NCBI GenBank assembly: GCA_009877105.1
Contig: WXFD01000055.1
Coordinates: forward strand, 124,001-188,000
Direction of reading: 5' to 3'
From: Bacteroidales bacterium
GTDB lineage: Bacteria > Bacteroidota > Bacteroidia > Bacteroidales > VadinHA17
DNA: 64,000 bases
A program made the position numbers and the translations under genes. Of this stretch, positions 54,921 through 64,000 are shown one piece after another; the first letter of the stretch is position 1, and each line of letters starts with the position of its first letter. Below the pieces are notes generated by a model. That model was given only the letters and a program-made list of their open reading frames with translations. It was not told the origin of the DNA and ran no database searches.

Positions 54921-55862
54921 TCATAAAAATATAAGTATTGCACCTGTAACGAGCAGGTTGAGCAAAGCAATCGGGAACAGGAGCTTCCATCCCAGTTTCA
55001 TAAGCTGGTCGTATCTCGGCCTCGGCAGGGAAGCCCTTAGAAGAATAAAAACACCTATGAAAATGAACGTCTTCAGCAAAAACCAGAAAACAGGGGGCAG
55101 GAATGAAGGGCCCAGCCATCCTCCAAAAAACATGGTGGCTATTATTGCCGAGATGAGTGTTATCCCAAGGTACTCGCCAACGAAAAACATCCCGAATTTC
55201 ATACCCGAGTACTCTGAGTGATAGCCTGCAATCAGCTCTCCCTCGGCTTCGGGGATATCGAAAGGCAGCCTGTGTGTTTCAGCTATCCCTGCTATAAAAA
55301 AGACCACGAAACCAAGAAACTGGGGCAGGATGAACCAACCGCCCCTTTGTGCCTCGACGATTTCACTGAAGCTGAAGGTGTCAGCCATCATCACGACTCC
55401 CATCAGCGAAAGCCCCATGAACACTTCATAGGTCAGCATCTGGGCCGAGGCGCGCATTGCTCCTATCAGGGAATACTTGTTGTTCGATGCCCAGCCGCCA
55501 AGAACGATGCTGTAGACTCCAAGCGATGAGTTTCCAAGAAAAAACAGCACTCCGATATTCGAGTCAAAAACACAAAACTCCGGGCCGAACGGGATCACGG
55601 CAAAGGTCAGGAGTATAGTGACCATGAGGATGCCGGGGGCAATTGTAAAGACCACTTTGTCAGAGAACGGCGGCACCCAGTCTTCCTTGAAAAAAAGCTT
55701 CAGGGTGTCGGCTATAACCTGGGCAAGGCCAAAAGGGCCAACGCGGTTTGGTCCGAGCCTGTCCTGCCAGACAGAAAGCAGCCTTCTTTCAACCCATATC
55801 AGCCCGGCCGCTATTGACAGGGCTATGAAAATTACCCCCAAAATGATCCACAGATAATTCAT
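54921..55862 (-). CDS. nuoH: NADH-quinone oxidoreductase subunit H
   Basis: A 313-residue membrane subunit with eight helices that forms the quinone entrance with NuoB and NuoD. Family motifs: ERRLLSVWQDRLGPNRVGPFG, the acidic loop ETHRLPFDIPEAEGELIAGY facing the quinone channel, and LRASLPRPRYDQLMKLGWK. Length is normal. It follows nuoG by 10 bases. Confidence 0.96.
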   Translation of the reverse strand: MNYLWIILGVIFIALSIAAGLIWVERRLLSVWQDRLGPNRVGPFGLAQVIADTLKLFFKEDWVPPFSDKVVFTIAPGILMVTILLTFAVIPFGPEFCVFDSNIGVLFFLGNSSLGVYSIVLGGWASNNKYSLIGAMRASAQMLTYEVFMGLSLMGVVMMADTFSFSEIVEAQRGGWFILPQFLGFVVFFIAGIAETHRLPFDIPEAEGELIAGYHSEYSGMKFGMFFVGEYLGITLISAIIATMFFGGWLGPSFLPPVFWFLLKTFIFIGVFILLRASLPRPRYDQLMKLGWKLLFPIALLNLLVTGAILIFL

Positions 55863-55872
55863 TGTAACCCGG

Positions 55873-58590
55873 TTAAATTTTCAATATTTCCCCGCTGGCA
55901 GGAAGATCAACGAAGTTCATCCCAGGCAGGTTTACAGTCAGGCCTGCCACCCCGCTTACAAGGCTGTTTTCAATTTTCACTTTAACAACCAGTCGTTTTC
56001 CACTGGTTTCAAGTCGCACCGAATCCCCGTCATCAACGTTTAACCTTTCAGCATCCCGCCTGTTGACGAGTATGGCGGGATCATCAACCAGTTGCCTGAG
56101 GGAAGAGGCAGCCGAACTTAATTCCTCGCTTCCGAATACCCGGTAGAGGGGAACGATGAGCCATCCGTCTCCTTCTGATTCAAAATACCCGGTTATCATT
56201 TCAAAGCTGCCGGAATTCACCCGTTCTGCCTGCCTGATCAGCCGTATCCCGGGATCCCCGCCTTTCATTGACCCATTCGGGTGATCAATGTAATTATAGA
56301 AGGCCTGCACCGAATTCCACCCGGGTGTCCAGTAAAAGGGCACCAGTGAAGAAGGAGGTGACTCCCGGCGGCCTTCCATGCTGAATGCCAGCGGAGAATC
56401 AGGATCCTGCCTGACACGTTTTTCGCTGACTGCCCTGTGTGCATTCATCGCGGTCCTCCCGCTATAGCGGAAAGTTTGTCGCGGCACCTTGGCATTCAGC
56501 ATCCTGAAATCAGCATCGGGAATATATTCCTTAATCGCTGAAAACACTGGCAATGCCGTTACCATTGAAGCCACGATATCATCGAAATGCCCCGGGGACA
56601 CGGGTACATTGTCGCTTCTTATTCCTGAAACCTGGTTCAGCCATTGCCAGCTTTCCTTTATCCCTTCACCTGCGGCAAGAACCTTGTAATATCTCTGGGC
56701 TCTTCCCTCGTTGTTCACGATAGTTCCCTGCGATTCGGCAAAAGCAGTGGCGGGAAGGAGTATGTCGGCTGCCCGCGCCGTGGGGTTGTTAAGGTAATCC
56801 AGGACAACCACCCTGCCGGATTTCCCGAACATGTTTGCCACGGTATCCTCGTCTGCCCTTCTGAAAAGATCATTCTCCAAAATGATAAGAGTGTCGGTTC
56901 CCTGAACGGAAAGGGTGTCAGCAGCATCATCGAGTGATTTGCCAGGCATGAGAGCCAGTCCCATGCTGTTGGATTCCGGAAGCACGGGGATGAACATGAC
57001 TTTTTTATTCAACGACAGAAGGGAAGAAGCGATACTCATTCCCGCGTTAAGAACATTCCCGTCGAGACATGTTATACCTGCAATAACCAACGGGTTTTCA
57101 GCTTTCAGCAGGGTCCGTGCTATTTGTTCAGCCAGGTTCCGGATTTCGTCATCGTTATCCCCGGGGACGATTGCCTGTCTCTTTATAACAGAGCTGATAT
57201 TAAAGCCCAGCTTTGATATCCCGGCCGGGGTGCCCCTGAATGATCTTTCAGCGACATCATCAAGGGAATCCTTCACAGGGGTTGCTATATAAACCGGGCT
57301 TTTCCTATCCTGCGCGAGTTCGCGAACAGGGAGGTCGTTCCAGAACGGGATCCCTTTAGCCAGGGCTTCAGTGATCTGAATGTTCCTGGCTGCCTGACGT
57401 ACTGCCAGAGCCATCATGGGTGCAGTGTTTGTCAGATCCTCGCCAAGGATAATAACGGCATCAGCTTTCTCAACCTGTTTAAGAGAAGGTACCACGATGC
57501 CGCTGTTTTGCATAAACTGCAGGGCTGCCCTTGTAAGCGACTGTTCTTTCCCGGAGATCCCGTGGAAGAAATTCTCTTCCCCGACGAGCCTCAACAACGC
57601 GTAATTTGATTCCAGCGAAGCCCTTGGAGATCCAATTCCCATGATCTTCCTGTCCTTTGAAAACAAGGGTTCAAGGGCAGTAAAAACCTGGTCAGCGGGC
57701 ATCTCTGCCTGTTCAAGATCCCTGCTGTCACGGGTACGCGGGGATAATATCCTGTCCTTCCCATTCACGAACTCGTATCCGAACCTGCCCCTGTCACATA
57801 TAAAATAACCGTTTACCGCGCCATTGTACCTGTTCATTATCCTTCTCAGGGTATCGTATCGTTCGCCTGCAATTATATTGCAGCCAACACTGCAGTGAAC
57901 ACACACGGAAGGCGCGTTTGACAGGTCCCACTTCCTGGTGTAATGTTCCCTGAATGTTTTGTCTGTAAACACGCCAGTGGGGCAAACCTCCACAAGATTC
58001 CCGCTAAATTCATTTTGCAGGGTGCCGTCCTCGTGGCGGCCAAAAAACACGTTATTATGAGTTGCAAAAACATTGAAGTCGCGGCCGCCGGCATAGTCCC
58101 TGTAGAACCTGACACACCTGTAACACTGGATGCAGCGGTTCATCTCGTGACTGATGAAAGGGCCCAGGTACTGATCATTATGGGTACGTTTTCTAAAATC
58201 AAACCGCCGGTAATTATGCCCGCTCATCACTGTCATATCCTGCAGATGACATTCACCTCCTTCATCACAAACGGGGCAGTCGTGCGGGTGGTTTGTCATC
58301 AGGCTCTCGATCACCGCGGCCCGGAATGCCTTTGCATCAGGGTCGTTGATTGATACAATAAGTCCATCAACTACAGGTTCCATGCATGACATGACGATCC
58401 TGCCCCTGGTATCATTCGTGTCACGAAATTTTTTCACGGCACATAACCTGCAGGCCCCAACAGAACCAAGTGCCGGGTGATAACAGAAATGTGGTATGTA
58501 CAGTCCCAGCGAAAGAGCGGTATCAAGGAGGCTCTTCCCTTCGTGAGCCTCGTACGGTTTCCCGTCAATCCGGATATTAACCACTTTCAT
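55873..58590 (-). CDS. nuoG: NADH-quinone oxidoreductase subunit G, with N7 cluster ligands
   Basis: The ATG at 58590 is preferred because it overlaps the nuoF stop (ATGA) and starts at the ferredoxin domain (MKVVNIRIDGKPYEAHEGKS); an upstream ATG at 58602 would add four residues. It has 905 residues. Clusters: 2Fe-2S (FCYHPALGSVGACRLC), N5 (HPHDCPVCDEGGEC), N4 (CIQCYRCVRF to EVCPTG) and, further on, CVHCSVGC with a fourth Cys 27 residues later, the CX2CX3CX27C pattern of the extra cluster N7 of E. coli and Thermus. A molybdopterin-like domain follows. It relays electrons from NuoEF. Confidence 0.95.
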   Translation of the reverse strand: MKVVNIRIDGKPYEAHEGKSLLDTALSLGLYIPHFCYHPALGSVGACRLCAVKKFRDTNDTRGRIVMSCMEPVVDGLIVSINDPDAKAFRAAVIESLMTNHPHDCPVCDEGGECHLQDMTVMSGHNYRRFDFRKRTHNDQYLGPFISHEMNRCIQCYRCVRFYRDYAGGRDFNVFATHNNVFFGRHEDGTLQNEFSGNLVEVCPTGVFTDKTFREHYTRKWDLSNAPSVCVHCSVGCNIIAGERYDTLRRIMNRYNGAVNGYFICDRGRFGYEFVNGKDRILSPRTRDSRDLEQAEMPADQVFTALEPLFSKDRKIMGIGSPRASLESNYALLRLVGEENFFHGISGKEQSLTRAALQFMQNSGIVVPSLKQVEKADAVIILGEDLTNTAPMMALAVRQAARNIQITEALAKGIPFWNDLPVRELAQDRKSPVYIATPVKDSLDDVAERSFRGTPAGISKLGFNISSVIKRQAIVPGDNDDEIRNLAEQIARTLLKAENPLVIAGITCLDGNVLNAGMSIASSLLSLNKKVMFIPVLPESNSMGLALMPGKSLDDAADTLSVQGTDTLIILENDLFRRADEDTVANMFGKSGRVVVLDYLNNPTARAADILLPATAFAESQGTIVNNEGRAQRYYKVLAAGEGIKESWQWLNQVSGIRSDNVPVSPGHFDDIVASMVTALPVFSAIKEYIPDADFRMLNAKVPRQTFRYSGRTAMNAHRAVSEKRVRQDPDSPLAFSMEGRRESPPSSLVPFYWTPGWNSVQAFYNYIDHPNGSMKGGDPGIRLIRQAERVNSGSFEMITGYFESEGDGWLIVPLYRVFGSEELSSAASSLRQLVDDPAILVNRRDAERLNVDDGDSVRLETSGKRLVVKVKIENSLVSGVAGLTVNLPGMNFVDLPASGEILKI

Positions 58591-59861
58591 TTCCATGGGC
58601 ATTTTTTTTCCTCGATATGTCGTTTGAAGTCATCATGAAAAAACCTCAGTCCGCTCTGCAGTGGTTCAGCGGCCCCGGGAGCGTGAGCGCAAAACGTGTG
58701 GCCCGGTCCCATGTATGAAGTATGGAATTTCAGAATATCCAGGTATTCCATTTTTCCCTTACCATCTTCAATGGCTGAAAGCATTTTCTCAACCCATGGC
58801 AGGCCTTCCCTGCATGGTGTGCACCAGCCGCAGCTCTCGAGGGCATAGAATTTCTCGACGTTCTGGAGGAAGGCGACCGGGCAGGTCCTGTCATCAAGCA
58901 CTATCATTGTTCCGGTTCCCAGCCTGCTCCCCGCCGCGGCGACAGTTGAAAAATCCATCTTCACATCGAGGTGTTCTTCCACCAGGAAATCCGTTGAAGC
59001 TCCCCCTGGCAGGACGCCCCTGAAAGCGTAACCATCGTGCATCCCGCCGGCATGCTCATTGATTATTTCGCCGATGGTTACCCCCAGCGGCAGTTCCCAC
59101 AGGCCGGGCCTCTTAACCCTGCCGCTCACCCCGTACAGTTTTGTGCCTCCAGTGCCGGTTAGGCTCAAGCCCTTGAACCAGTCGGCTCCTTTTTCAACTA
59201 TATGCGATATCCACGACAGTGTCTCCACGTTATTGACCACTGTCGGCTTCCCGAACAAACCGCTTGTCGCGGGGAAAGGCGGCTTTGTCCGTGGTATCCC
59301 TCTCTTGCCTTCAAGAGCGTTCAGGAGCGCGGTCTCTTCACCGCAAATATACCTGCCGGCACTCGTGTGCACGTGTATGTCGAGGTTGAAACCGGTGCCA
59401 AGGATGTTCTTCCCGAGGAAACCTTCGCGATATGCCTCCGATATTGCTTTTCTGAGCTCGCGTTCAGCTTTTTTATAGGCCCAGCGCAGGAAGATGTAAG
59501 CCGTGCCCGCCTGTATCGCGTAAGCAGCCGCGATCATTCCGGCGATCAGCTGATGAGGATTACCTTCAAGCAGCAGGCGGTCCTTGAAAGTGCCGGGTTC
59601 CATCTCGTCAGCATTGCACACGAGGTACTTCGGGAAAATATTCTCGCCCTCCATCGGGACAAGGCTCCATTTCACCCCGGTCGGGAAACCCGCGCCTCCC
59701 CTCCCAAGCAGGTTTGATGCCTTAACCAGGGAAGTCACCCCGGCGGGAGTCATCTCTTTCAGCGCTTTAATGGTTCCATTGTAGCCGCCGGCACGATAAT
59801 ATTCCCTGAAGCCGGGAGGAGCTTCCCCTTTTTTAATATGTCCGGTCAGAGGCCTTTCCAT
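58587..59861 (-). CDS. nuoF: NADH-quinone oxidoreductase subunit F (NADH-binding)
   Basis: A 424-residue flavoprotein that oxidises NADH with FMN. The FMN/NADH glycine-rich motif is LLGRGGAGFPTGVKWSL, ICGEETALLNALEGKRGIPR follows, and the N3 4Fe-4S cluster is bound by ESCGWCTPCREG and a later Cys in GHTFCAHAPG. It overlaps nuoG by four bases and follows nuoE by five. Confidence 0.96.
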   Translation of the reverse strand: MERPLTGHIKKGEAPPGFREYYRAGGYNGTIKALKEMTPAGVTSLVKASNLLGRGGAGFPTGVKWSLVPMEGENIFPKYLVCNADEMEPGTFKDRLLLEGNPHQLIAGMIAAAYAIQAGTAYIFLRWAYKKAERELRKAISEAYREGFLGKNILGTGFNLDIHVHTSAGRYICGEETALLNALEGKRGIPRTKPPFPATSGLFGKPTVVNNVETLSWISHIVEKGADWFKGLSLTGTGGTKLYGVSGRVKRPGLWELPLGVTIGEIINEHAGGMHDGYAFRGVLPGGASTDFLVEEHLDVKMDFSTVAAAGSRLGTGTMIVLDDRTCPVAFLQNVEKFYALESCGWCTPCREGLPWVEKMLSAIEDGKGKMEYLDILKFHTSYMGPGHTFCAHAPGAAEPLQSGLRFFHDDFKRHIEEKKCPWK

Positions 59862-59866
59862 CAGGA

Positions 59867-60352
59867 TTATTTATATTTCTCAAGCAGTTCATCAATTTTT
59901 TCGACCGTCAGGTTATTATAATGATCATCGTTGATCATCATCGCGGGGGCGTTATCGCAATCGCCCAGGCAGGATACCGGCAACAGGGTGAAACGCCCGT
60001 CGGAAGTCGTTTCACCAAAGCTGATCTCGAGTTTTTCCGAGATATATTTATACAGCGTTTTGTATCCCATGATCATGCAGCTTATGCTGTCGCATATAAG
60101 GATCACGTTTCTGCCAACCGGCCTGCGATAGATCCGACTGTAAAAAGTTGCCACGCCATCAACTTCATCTTCCGACATCCGGAGAATTTCAGCGATATCG
60201 CCTACTGATTCATCCGAGACCCACCCGCGGTGCTTCTGAACTATTTTCAAGGCATCTATGCAGGCCGCGGCGGGATAAGGGTAAAGTTCTGCCTCCTCAA
60301 GTATTTCCTTTTTTTCTTCCTCAGTCAGCATCTTTAAAATTTTAAGTTTCAC
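59867..60352 (-). CDS. nuoE: NADH-quinone oxidoreductase subunit E
   Basis: A 161-residue thioredoxin-like subunit holding the 2Fe-2S cluster N1a with ligands in [11 protein letters not shown] and [12 protein letters not shown]. The frame begins with a GTG at 60352 that overlaps the NuoCD stop (GTGA); an ATG seven codons later (60331, [11 protein letters not shown]) is the other possible start. It pairs with NuoF to form the NADH dehydrogenase module. Confidence 0.95.
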   Translation of the reverse strand: MKLKILKMLTEEEKKEILEEAELYPYPAAACIDALKIVQKHRGWVSDESVGDIAEILRMSEDEVDGVATFYSRIYRRPVGRNVILICDSISCMIMGYKTLYKYISEKLEISFGETTSDGRFTLLPVSCLGDCDNAPAMMINDDHYNNLTVEKIDELLEKYK

Positions 60353-62103
60353 CTGTCGAGGTCAGCAAGCACGAAATCCATTGCTCCAAGTATCGACAGC
60401 AAATCGGGGATCGTGTATCCCCTGCTGATAAAGGGCAGCATCTGCATGTGGGGGAAGGACGGGGTTCTGATCCTCGACCTGTATGATGACGTGCTGCCAT
60501 CGCTTACCAGGTAATAACCGTTGCTCCCCTTTGCTGCCTCAATCGGAACCATTGCCTCGCCTGCAGGAATGACCGGTCCCCACGAAACACCAACGAAATG
60601 AGTGATCAGGGTTTCTATATCGGTCATCGTTTTCTCTTTCCTGGGAGGTATCACGAGAGGGTGATCCGACTTGTAATGGCCGGCCGGCATGTTGTCAATA
60701 CATTGCTGAATAATGCGCAGGCTTTGCCGCATCTCTTCCATCCTTACCACGGCACGGTCGTAGCAGTCGCCGTTCTTGCCGAGCGGGATATCAAAATCAA
60801 ACCTGTCGATCCCGGAATATGGCCGTTTCTTGCGGTAATCCCAATCATACCCCGCGGCCCTCAGACCCGAGCCGGTAAGTCCCCATTCAATGGCTTCCTC
60901 AGCGGTATAAACACCTATCCCGACTGTCCTGGCCTTGAAAATCCGGTTTTTAATGATGACCTTATCGAATTCCCTGAGACGGGCGGGAAGGTAATTGACA
61001 AAATCCTGCATTAGTTTCTGCCAGCCATCGGGCAAATCATGCGCCACACCTCCTATCCTGAACCAGGATGGGTGCATGCGGGCTCCTGTTATTGCAATAA
61101 CAATGTCAAAAATACGCTCCCTGTCATTAAATGTATAGAAGACCGGTGAAAGCTGCCCCAGGTCCTGGGCAAAGGTACCCAGCCACACCAGGTGACTGGC
61201 GATCCGAAACAGTTCACTCATCATTACCCGTATTACCATAGCCCTGTCGGGGACCTCTATGCCTGCCAGTTTCTCGACGGACAACAGGTAGGCAAGGTTG
61301 TTCATCACGCCTCCAAGGTAATCGATACGGTCGGTGTAAGGGATGAAAGTGTGCCAGCTCTGCCTCTCGCCCATCTTTTCAGCTCCGCGGTGATGAAAGC
61401 CTATCTCTGGAACGATGTTCACTATATCCTCCCCATTAAGCTGAACGACGAGTCTCAGGAGACCATGCGTACCGGTATGTTGGGGACCGATATTCAGGAA
61501 CATGAAATCGCTGTCCTCAGCCGAACGGGCAAGTCCATGATCCTCAGGTTTGAACCTCAGGTTTTCATCTTCCAGATCACGTTTCTGCTCTGTGAGTACA
61601 AAAGGATCTTGCTCTGTTGCCCTGGCATGGTGATCCTTCCTCAGCGGGTGTCCTTTCCAGCTTTCGGGCATCAGTATCCTTGCAAGGCGGGGATGCCCGT
61701 CAAAACGAATCCCGAACATGTCGAACACCTCACGTTCATACCAGTTGGCCGATTCCCAGACACCGGTAAGGGTGGGTATCGCAAGATCATTCTCCTTCAG
61801 GGGAACCTTTAGACGGATATCTTCATTTCTGTCCAGGGAGGTAAGGTGATAAACAACCGTGAAATCGCCGCCCGGCTGTACCGGATTACTTTCCCTGGCT
61901 CTTTCATCGATGGCTGTAAGATCGTACAACATCTTGAAAGGTCCGGGCACTTCTGTCTTGAGGTATTTTAAAACCGGCACGATAAATTCCCTTTCTGTCC
62001 AAAGGGTTGTTATACCGTCCTTTGTTTCCTGCCTGACAAAGCCGGCCCGGCTGCCAAACCTTTCAATCAAAACATCTGATATGCCTGAATTATCACTGCT
62101 CAT
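60349..62103 (-). CDS. nuoC: NADH-quinone oxidoreductase subunit C/D fusion
   Basis: A 584-residue fusion of NuoC (about 1-185, with [20 protein letters not shown]) and NuoD (about 200-584, with [20 protein letters not shown], the quinone-site HRGAEKMGE and a C-terminal DFVLADLDR). The fused form is also found in E. coli. It makes up the quinone-binding part of the peripheral arm together with NuoB. It follows nuoB after 24 bases. Confidence 0.96.
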   Translation of the reverse strand: MSSDNSGISDVLIERFGSRAGFVRQETKDGITTLWTEREFIVPVLKYLKTEVPGPFKMLYDLTAIDERARESNPVQPGGDFTVVYHLTSLDRNEDIRLKVPLKENDLAIPTLTGVWESANWYEREVFDMFGIRFDGHPRLARILMPESWKGHPLRKDHHARATEQDPFVLTEQKRDLEDENLRFKPEDHGLARSAEDSDFMFLNIGPQHTGTHGLLRLVVQLNGEDIVNIVPEIGFHHRGAEKMGERQSWHTFIPYTDRIDYLGGVMNNLAYLLSVEKLAGIEVPDRAMVIRVMMSELFRIASHLVWLGTFAQDLGQLSPVFYTFNDRERIFDIVIAITGARMHPSWFRIGGVAHDLPDGWQKLMQDFVNYLPARLREFDKVIIKNRIFKARTVGIGVYTAEEAIEWGLTGSGLRAAGYDWDYRKKRPYSGIDRFDFDIPLGKNGDCYDRAVVRMEEMRQSLRIIQQCIDNMPAGHYKSDHPLVIPPRKEKTMTDIETLITHFVGVSWGPVIPAGEAMVPIEAAKGSNGYYLVSDGSTSSYRSRIRTPSFPHMQMLPFISRGYTIPDLLSILGAMDFVLADLDR

Positions 62104-62127
62104 TGGCTACACTATCCTGAACACACG

Positions 62128-62751
62128 CTAAACCTCATTCATTGGTCTTATGTTTGTCATTCTTGACCTCTCATCTTTTTTCAGATCCCTCATGCAAGGT
62201 TTTTCTGCCTTATAAACCCCGTTCGGGCCAATAACCCAGCTCAGGGGTCGTTCTTCCCTGCCTATCGAATCGCGCAACAGCACGATTCCCTCAAGAAGGG
62301 CATCGGGCCTGGGAGGGCAGCCCGGGACATACACATCCACCGGCAGAATTTTATCAACTCCCTGCACCACGCTGTAAATGTCGTACATACCTCCCGAGTT
62401 GGCACACGATCCCATCGAGATCACCCAGCGGGGTTCCATCATCTGCTCGTGGAGTCTCTTTATTATGGGGGCCATTTTCATGAACACGGTCCCGGCAACA
62501 ACCATCAGGTCAGCTTCCCTGGGAGTGCCGCGAATCACCTCGCCGCCAAAGCGAGCCAGGTCATACCTGCTGGTGAGCGAGGTGGCCATCTCGACAAAAC
62601 AGCATGACAGGCCGAAACCGAAGGGCCAGATGGAGTTTTTTCTTGCCCAGGCCAGCAATTCATCAAGCCTGGCAAAAACAAACGAGTCATAAAGGCTTCT
62701 TCCCGAAAGTTCTTTTTCAAAACCCGTATTTATCGCACCAGTCTTTTTCAT
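62128..62751 (-). CDS. nuoB: NADH-quinone oxidoreductase subunit B
   Basis: A 207-residue subunit that carries the last cluster N2. The Cys ligands are the tandem CC in [11 protein letters not shown], then one in [14 protein letters not shown] and one in [14 protein letters not shown]. It donates electrons to quinone at the NuoD interface. It overlaps nuoA by four bases. The C-terminal tail of about 30 charged residues goes beyond the core. Confidence 0.97.
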   Translation of the reverse strand: MKKTGAINTGFEKELSGRSLYDSFVFARLDELLAWARKNSIWPFGFGLSCCFVEMATSLTSRYDLARFGGEVIRGTPREADLMVVAGTVFMKMAPIIKRLHEQMMEPRWVISMGSCANSGGMYDIYSVVQGVDKILPVDVYVPGCPPRPDALLEGIVLLRDSIGREERPLSWVIGPNGVYKAEKPCMRDLKKDERSRMTNIRPMNEV

Positions 62752-63200
62752 TTAGTATCTTTTTGGGGTCGGGGAATATTTTTAAGAATCTTTTTCCCAT
62801 CCGGGCCAAAATCCAGTGCCCCGATCCTTAGTTCATAAACAAGAAGAATGATAAGTAAAACGATGAAGATGAAGACCCCGATGTAACCCGCCAGTCCAAG
62901 CTCGCGGAACGAAATGGCCCACAGCATTATAAAGGCGGCGTCGAGGTCAAAGATGACGAAAAACATTGCTATTATGTAGAAAGCAGAGGAGAACCGGAGC
63001 CTGGCATCACCCGTGGGAGGTATCCCTGATTCGTAAGGTTCACCTGTTTTCTTTTCACTGTGCCGCTCCCCGAGGACATGAGAAAGACCAATCATCACTG
63101 CCGCCAGGGCAACAACAATAGCTGCAAAAACGATAAAGGGCCAGAAAGTGATTTGTTGCTCCAAGGATCCAGGTTTATAAATAGCAGACTTTGAGAACAA
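62748..63200 (-). CDS. nuoA: NADH-quinone oxidoreductase subunit A
   Basis: A 150-residue small membrane subunit with three helices. Family motif: [20 protein letters not shown] then [20 protein letters not shown]. It is the first gene of the nuo operon. No ATG or GTG lies in frame between the upstream stop and the first helix. TTG at 63200 is used here, and TTG at 63164 (12 codons later) is also possible; the true start is uncertain. A consensus promoter lies 58 bases upstream. Confidence 0.9.
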   Translation of the reverse strand: MFSKSAIYKPGSLEQQITFWPFIVFAAIVVALAAVMIGLSHVLGERHSEKKTGEPYESGIPPTGDARLRFSSAFYIIAMFFVIFDLDAAFIMLWAISFRELGLAGYIGVFIFIVLLIILLVYELRIGALDFGPDGKKILKNIPRPQKDTK

Positions 63201-63257
63201 TAATACTCCGGAAAATTGCCCCGCGTTGACTCCTGCCCTGCAAACCGATCACATTAA

Positions 63258-63287
63258 CAAAAATATATATTTATTGTTTCTATGCAA
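63258..63287 (-). promoter_or_regulatory. consensus promoter of the nuo operon
   Basis: On the minus strand: TTG (63287-63285), a 19-base spacer, then TATTTTTG (63265-63258), 58 bases before the nuoA start. Confidence 0.7.
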
Positions 63288-63390
63288 CAGTTTCTTTATT
63301 TATATCAGTCTGACGCTTTTTTAATGCTCCGGCAATCCCTGAACGGAATTGCATTAATATGAACAGCCATAATTAAATAATAACAGCATA

Positions 63391-63428
63391 CTGTTGATAA
63401 GATGTCAGTATCGCTGTTGATAAGATGT
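63391..63428. repeat. 15-base direct repeat in the nuoA-rnhB spacer
   Basis: CTGTTGATAAGATGT occurs at 63391-63405 and again at 63414-63428, an exact match. The complement contains TTATCAACA, one base away from the DnaA-box consensus TTATCCACA. A regulator site is equally possible. Confidence 0.5.
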
Positions 63429-63744
63429 TTGTATAATGAATTAACGGGGGTTATAGTGATTGTTAACAGCTGCAAATGCATACTCCGGTCTTTCCGCCGG
63501 CGGTACATAGTCAATCATTTCTCCGCCAGACAGGAAGCAGTTAGCGCCTTCAGGTGCCTCTTTCATTTAAACAATTCCATATGCGTTATTCTAAAACCCT
63601 TTCACTAAAGAAAAGACTTCATTATTTAACGTTATGAATTTTATATTAACGCCTTATTCCCTTACCTTTAAAAAAAATCTCAATTCCGTCCAATTGTTTA
63701 CTAATTATCTGTATTCGGTCATATGGCCCCTCTGATATCTCACG

Positions 63745-64000
63745 ATGCTAAAACCATTTCTCTATCATAATCTTATCGAAGCCGGCTGTGACGAAGCCGG
63801 CCGCGGTTGTCTTGCAGGTCCGGTGTTTGCCGCTGCCGTTATCCTGCCCAGGAATTTCAGGCATGATCTGCTGAATGATTCAAAAAAGCTTACCTCACTT
63901 CAGCGGTTCCGCCTGAGGGATGAAATAATCCGTTCTGCAGTCGCCTGGAAAGTTGCTTCAGTAAGCAATGAGGAAATAGACGAGATGAACATACTGAGAG
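63745..64000 (+). CDS. rnhB: ribonuclease HII, 3' truncated by window edge
   Basis: The frame opens at ATG 63745 and runs past the window end; 85 residues are visible. The catalytic N-terminus is clear: [20 protein letters not shown], with the DEG-type motif DEAGRG and the first catalytic Asp and Glu. [13 protein letters not shown] is the conserved following segment. It cleaves RNA in RNA/DNA hybrids and single ribonucleotides in DNA. It is divergent from the nuo operon. Confidence 0.95.
   Translation, partial: MLKPFLYHNLIEAGCDEAGRGCLAGPVFAAAVILPRNFRHDLLNDSKKLTSLQRFRLRDEIIRSAVAWKVASVSNEEIDEMNILR

Larger units (their letters stand above)
63201..63744. other. divergent intergenic region between nuoA and rnhB
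   Basis: A 544-base AT-rich spacer. It carries the nuo promoter (63258-63287) and a 15-base direct repeat, CTGTTGATAAGATGT at 63391-63405 and 63414-63428 (23 bases apart). On the minus strand each copy contains CTTATCAACAG. No promoter box matching the consensus was found for rnhB, and no RNA gene was recognised. Short frames inside it look like chance. Confidence 0.4.

Noticed and set aside
63402..63608. 68-codon plus-strand frame in the nuoA-rnhB spacer
   Set aside because: Arg/Cys/Phe-rich chance composition; overlaps the direct repeat.

Overview
The window is a 64 kb stretch of a Bacteroidota chromosome, most likely from an anaerobic or facultative Bacteroidales-type lineage. Support for this comes from a SusC/SusD pair, a meso-diaminopimelate dehydrogenase, a LytS/LytTR two-component pair, the Bacteroidota-style S16 and MutL proteins, and promoters of the Bacteroidota type (TTG or TTTG, a spacer of 19 bases, then TAnnTTTG). 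Four such promoters with exactly 19-base spacers can be read upstream of hppA, rpsP, prfB and the nuo operon. No rRNA, tRNA, insertion sequence, prophage or CRISPR array was seen. Most of the content is core-genome housekeeping.

Layout. Positions 1-1280: the 3' part of a DUF438 hemerythrin/PAS protein and a DUF1858-DUF2249 protein, a probable redox or nitrosative-stress pair. 1380-7860 (minus): a six-gene operon for a MacAB-TolC-type tripartite ABC efflux system followed by a LytS-type histidine kinase and a LytTR response regulator. 8057-10978 (minus): a CBM9-like lipoprotein with a possible decayed small gene behind it, a zinc metallopeptidase and an EEP-family lipoprotein. 11130-15865 (plus): mutL, two rhomboid proteases and a membrane-anchored EEP protein. 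15862-20290 (minus): a threonine-dehydratase-family enzyme, a membrane pyrophosphatase and an unrecognised protein with an internal duplication. 20663-22292 (plus): ddh and the Sua5/YrdC gene. 22295-28814 (minus): a head-GIN protein, rimM, rpsP, susD-like and susC-like. 29353-33980 (plus): dnaE, trxA and a LOG-family gene. 34104-38355: ribD (minus), prmC and recX (plus), then three minus-strand envelope or membrane genes. 38401-41918 (minus): both methylmalonyl-CoA mutase subunits. 42042-43131 (minus): prfB, which needs a programmed +1 frameshift. 43261-48544 (minus): a copper P-type ATPase, an Fpg/Nei-fold protein lacking its catalytic residues, a urea transporter and a lipoprotein. 48669-63200 (minus): a complete 13-gene nuoABCDEFGHIJKLMN operon with fused CD. 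63745-64000 (plus): the start of rnhB.

Function. The genes suggest a cell that oxidises NADH through a full proton-pumping complex I, adds ion-motive force by hydrolysing pyrophosphate, and interconverts succinyl-CoA and methylmalonyl-CoA (propionate metabolism). It builds peptidoglycan with DAP made in one step by Ddh and takes up at least one polymer through an orphan SusCD pair. I found no convincing new multi-gene system. The most unusual items are the duplicated unknown protein at 19526-20290, the Fpg/Nei-like protein without Pro2, Lys57 or the zinc-finger Arg, the SusC-like protein with an atypical N-terminus, the prfB frameshift, and several strong palindromes next to promoters.
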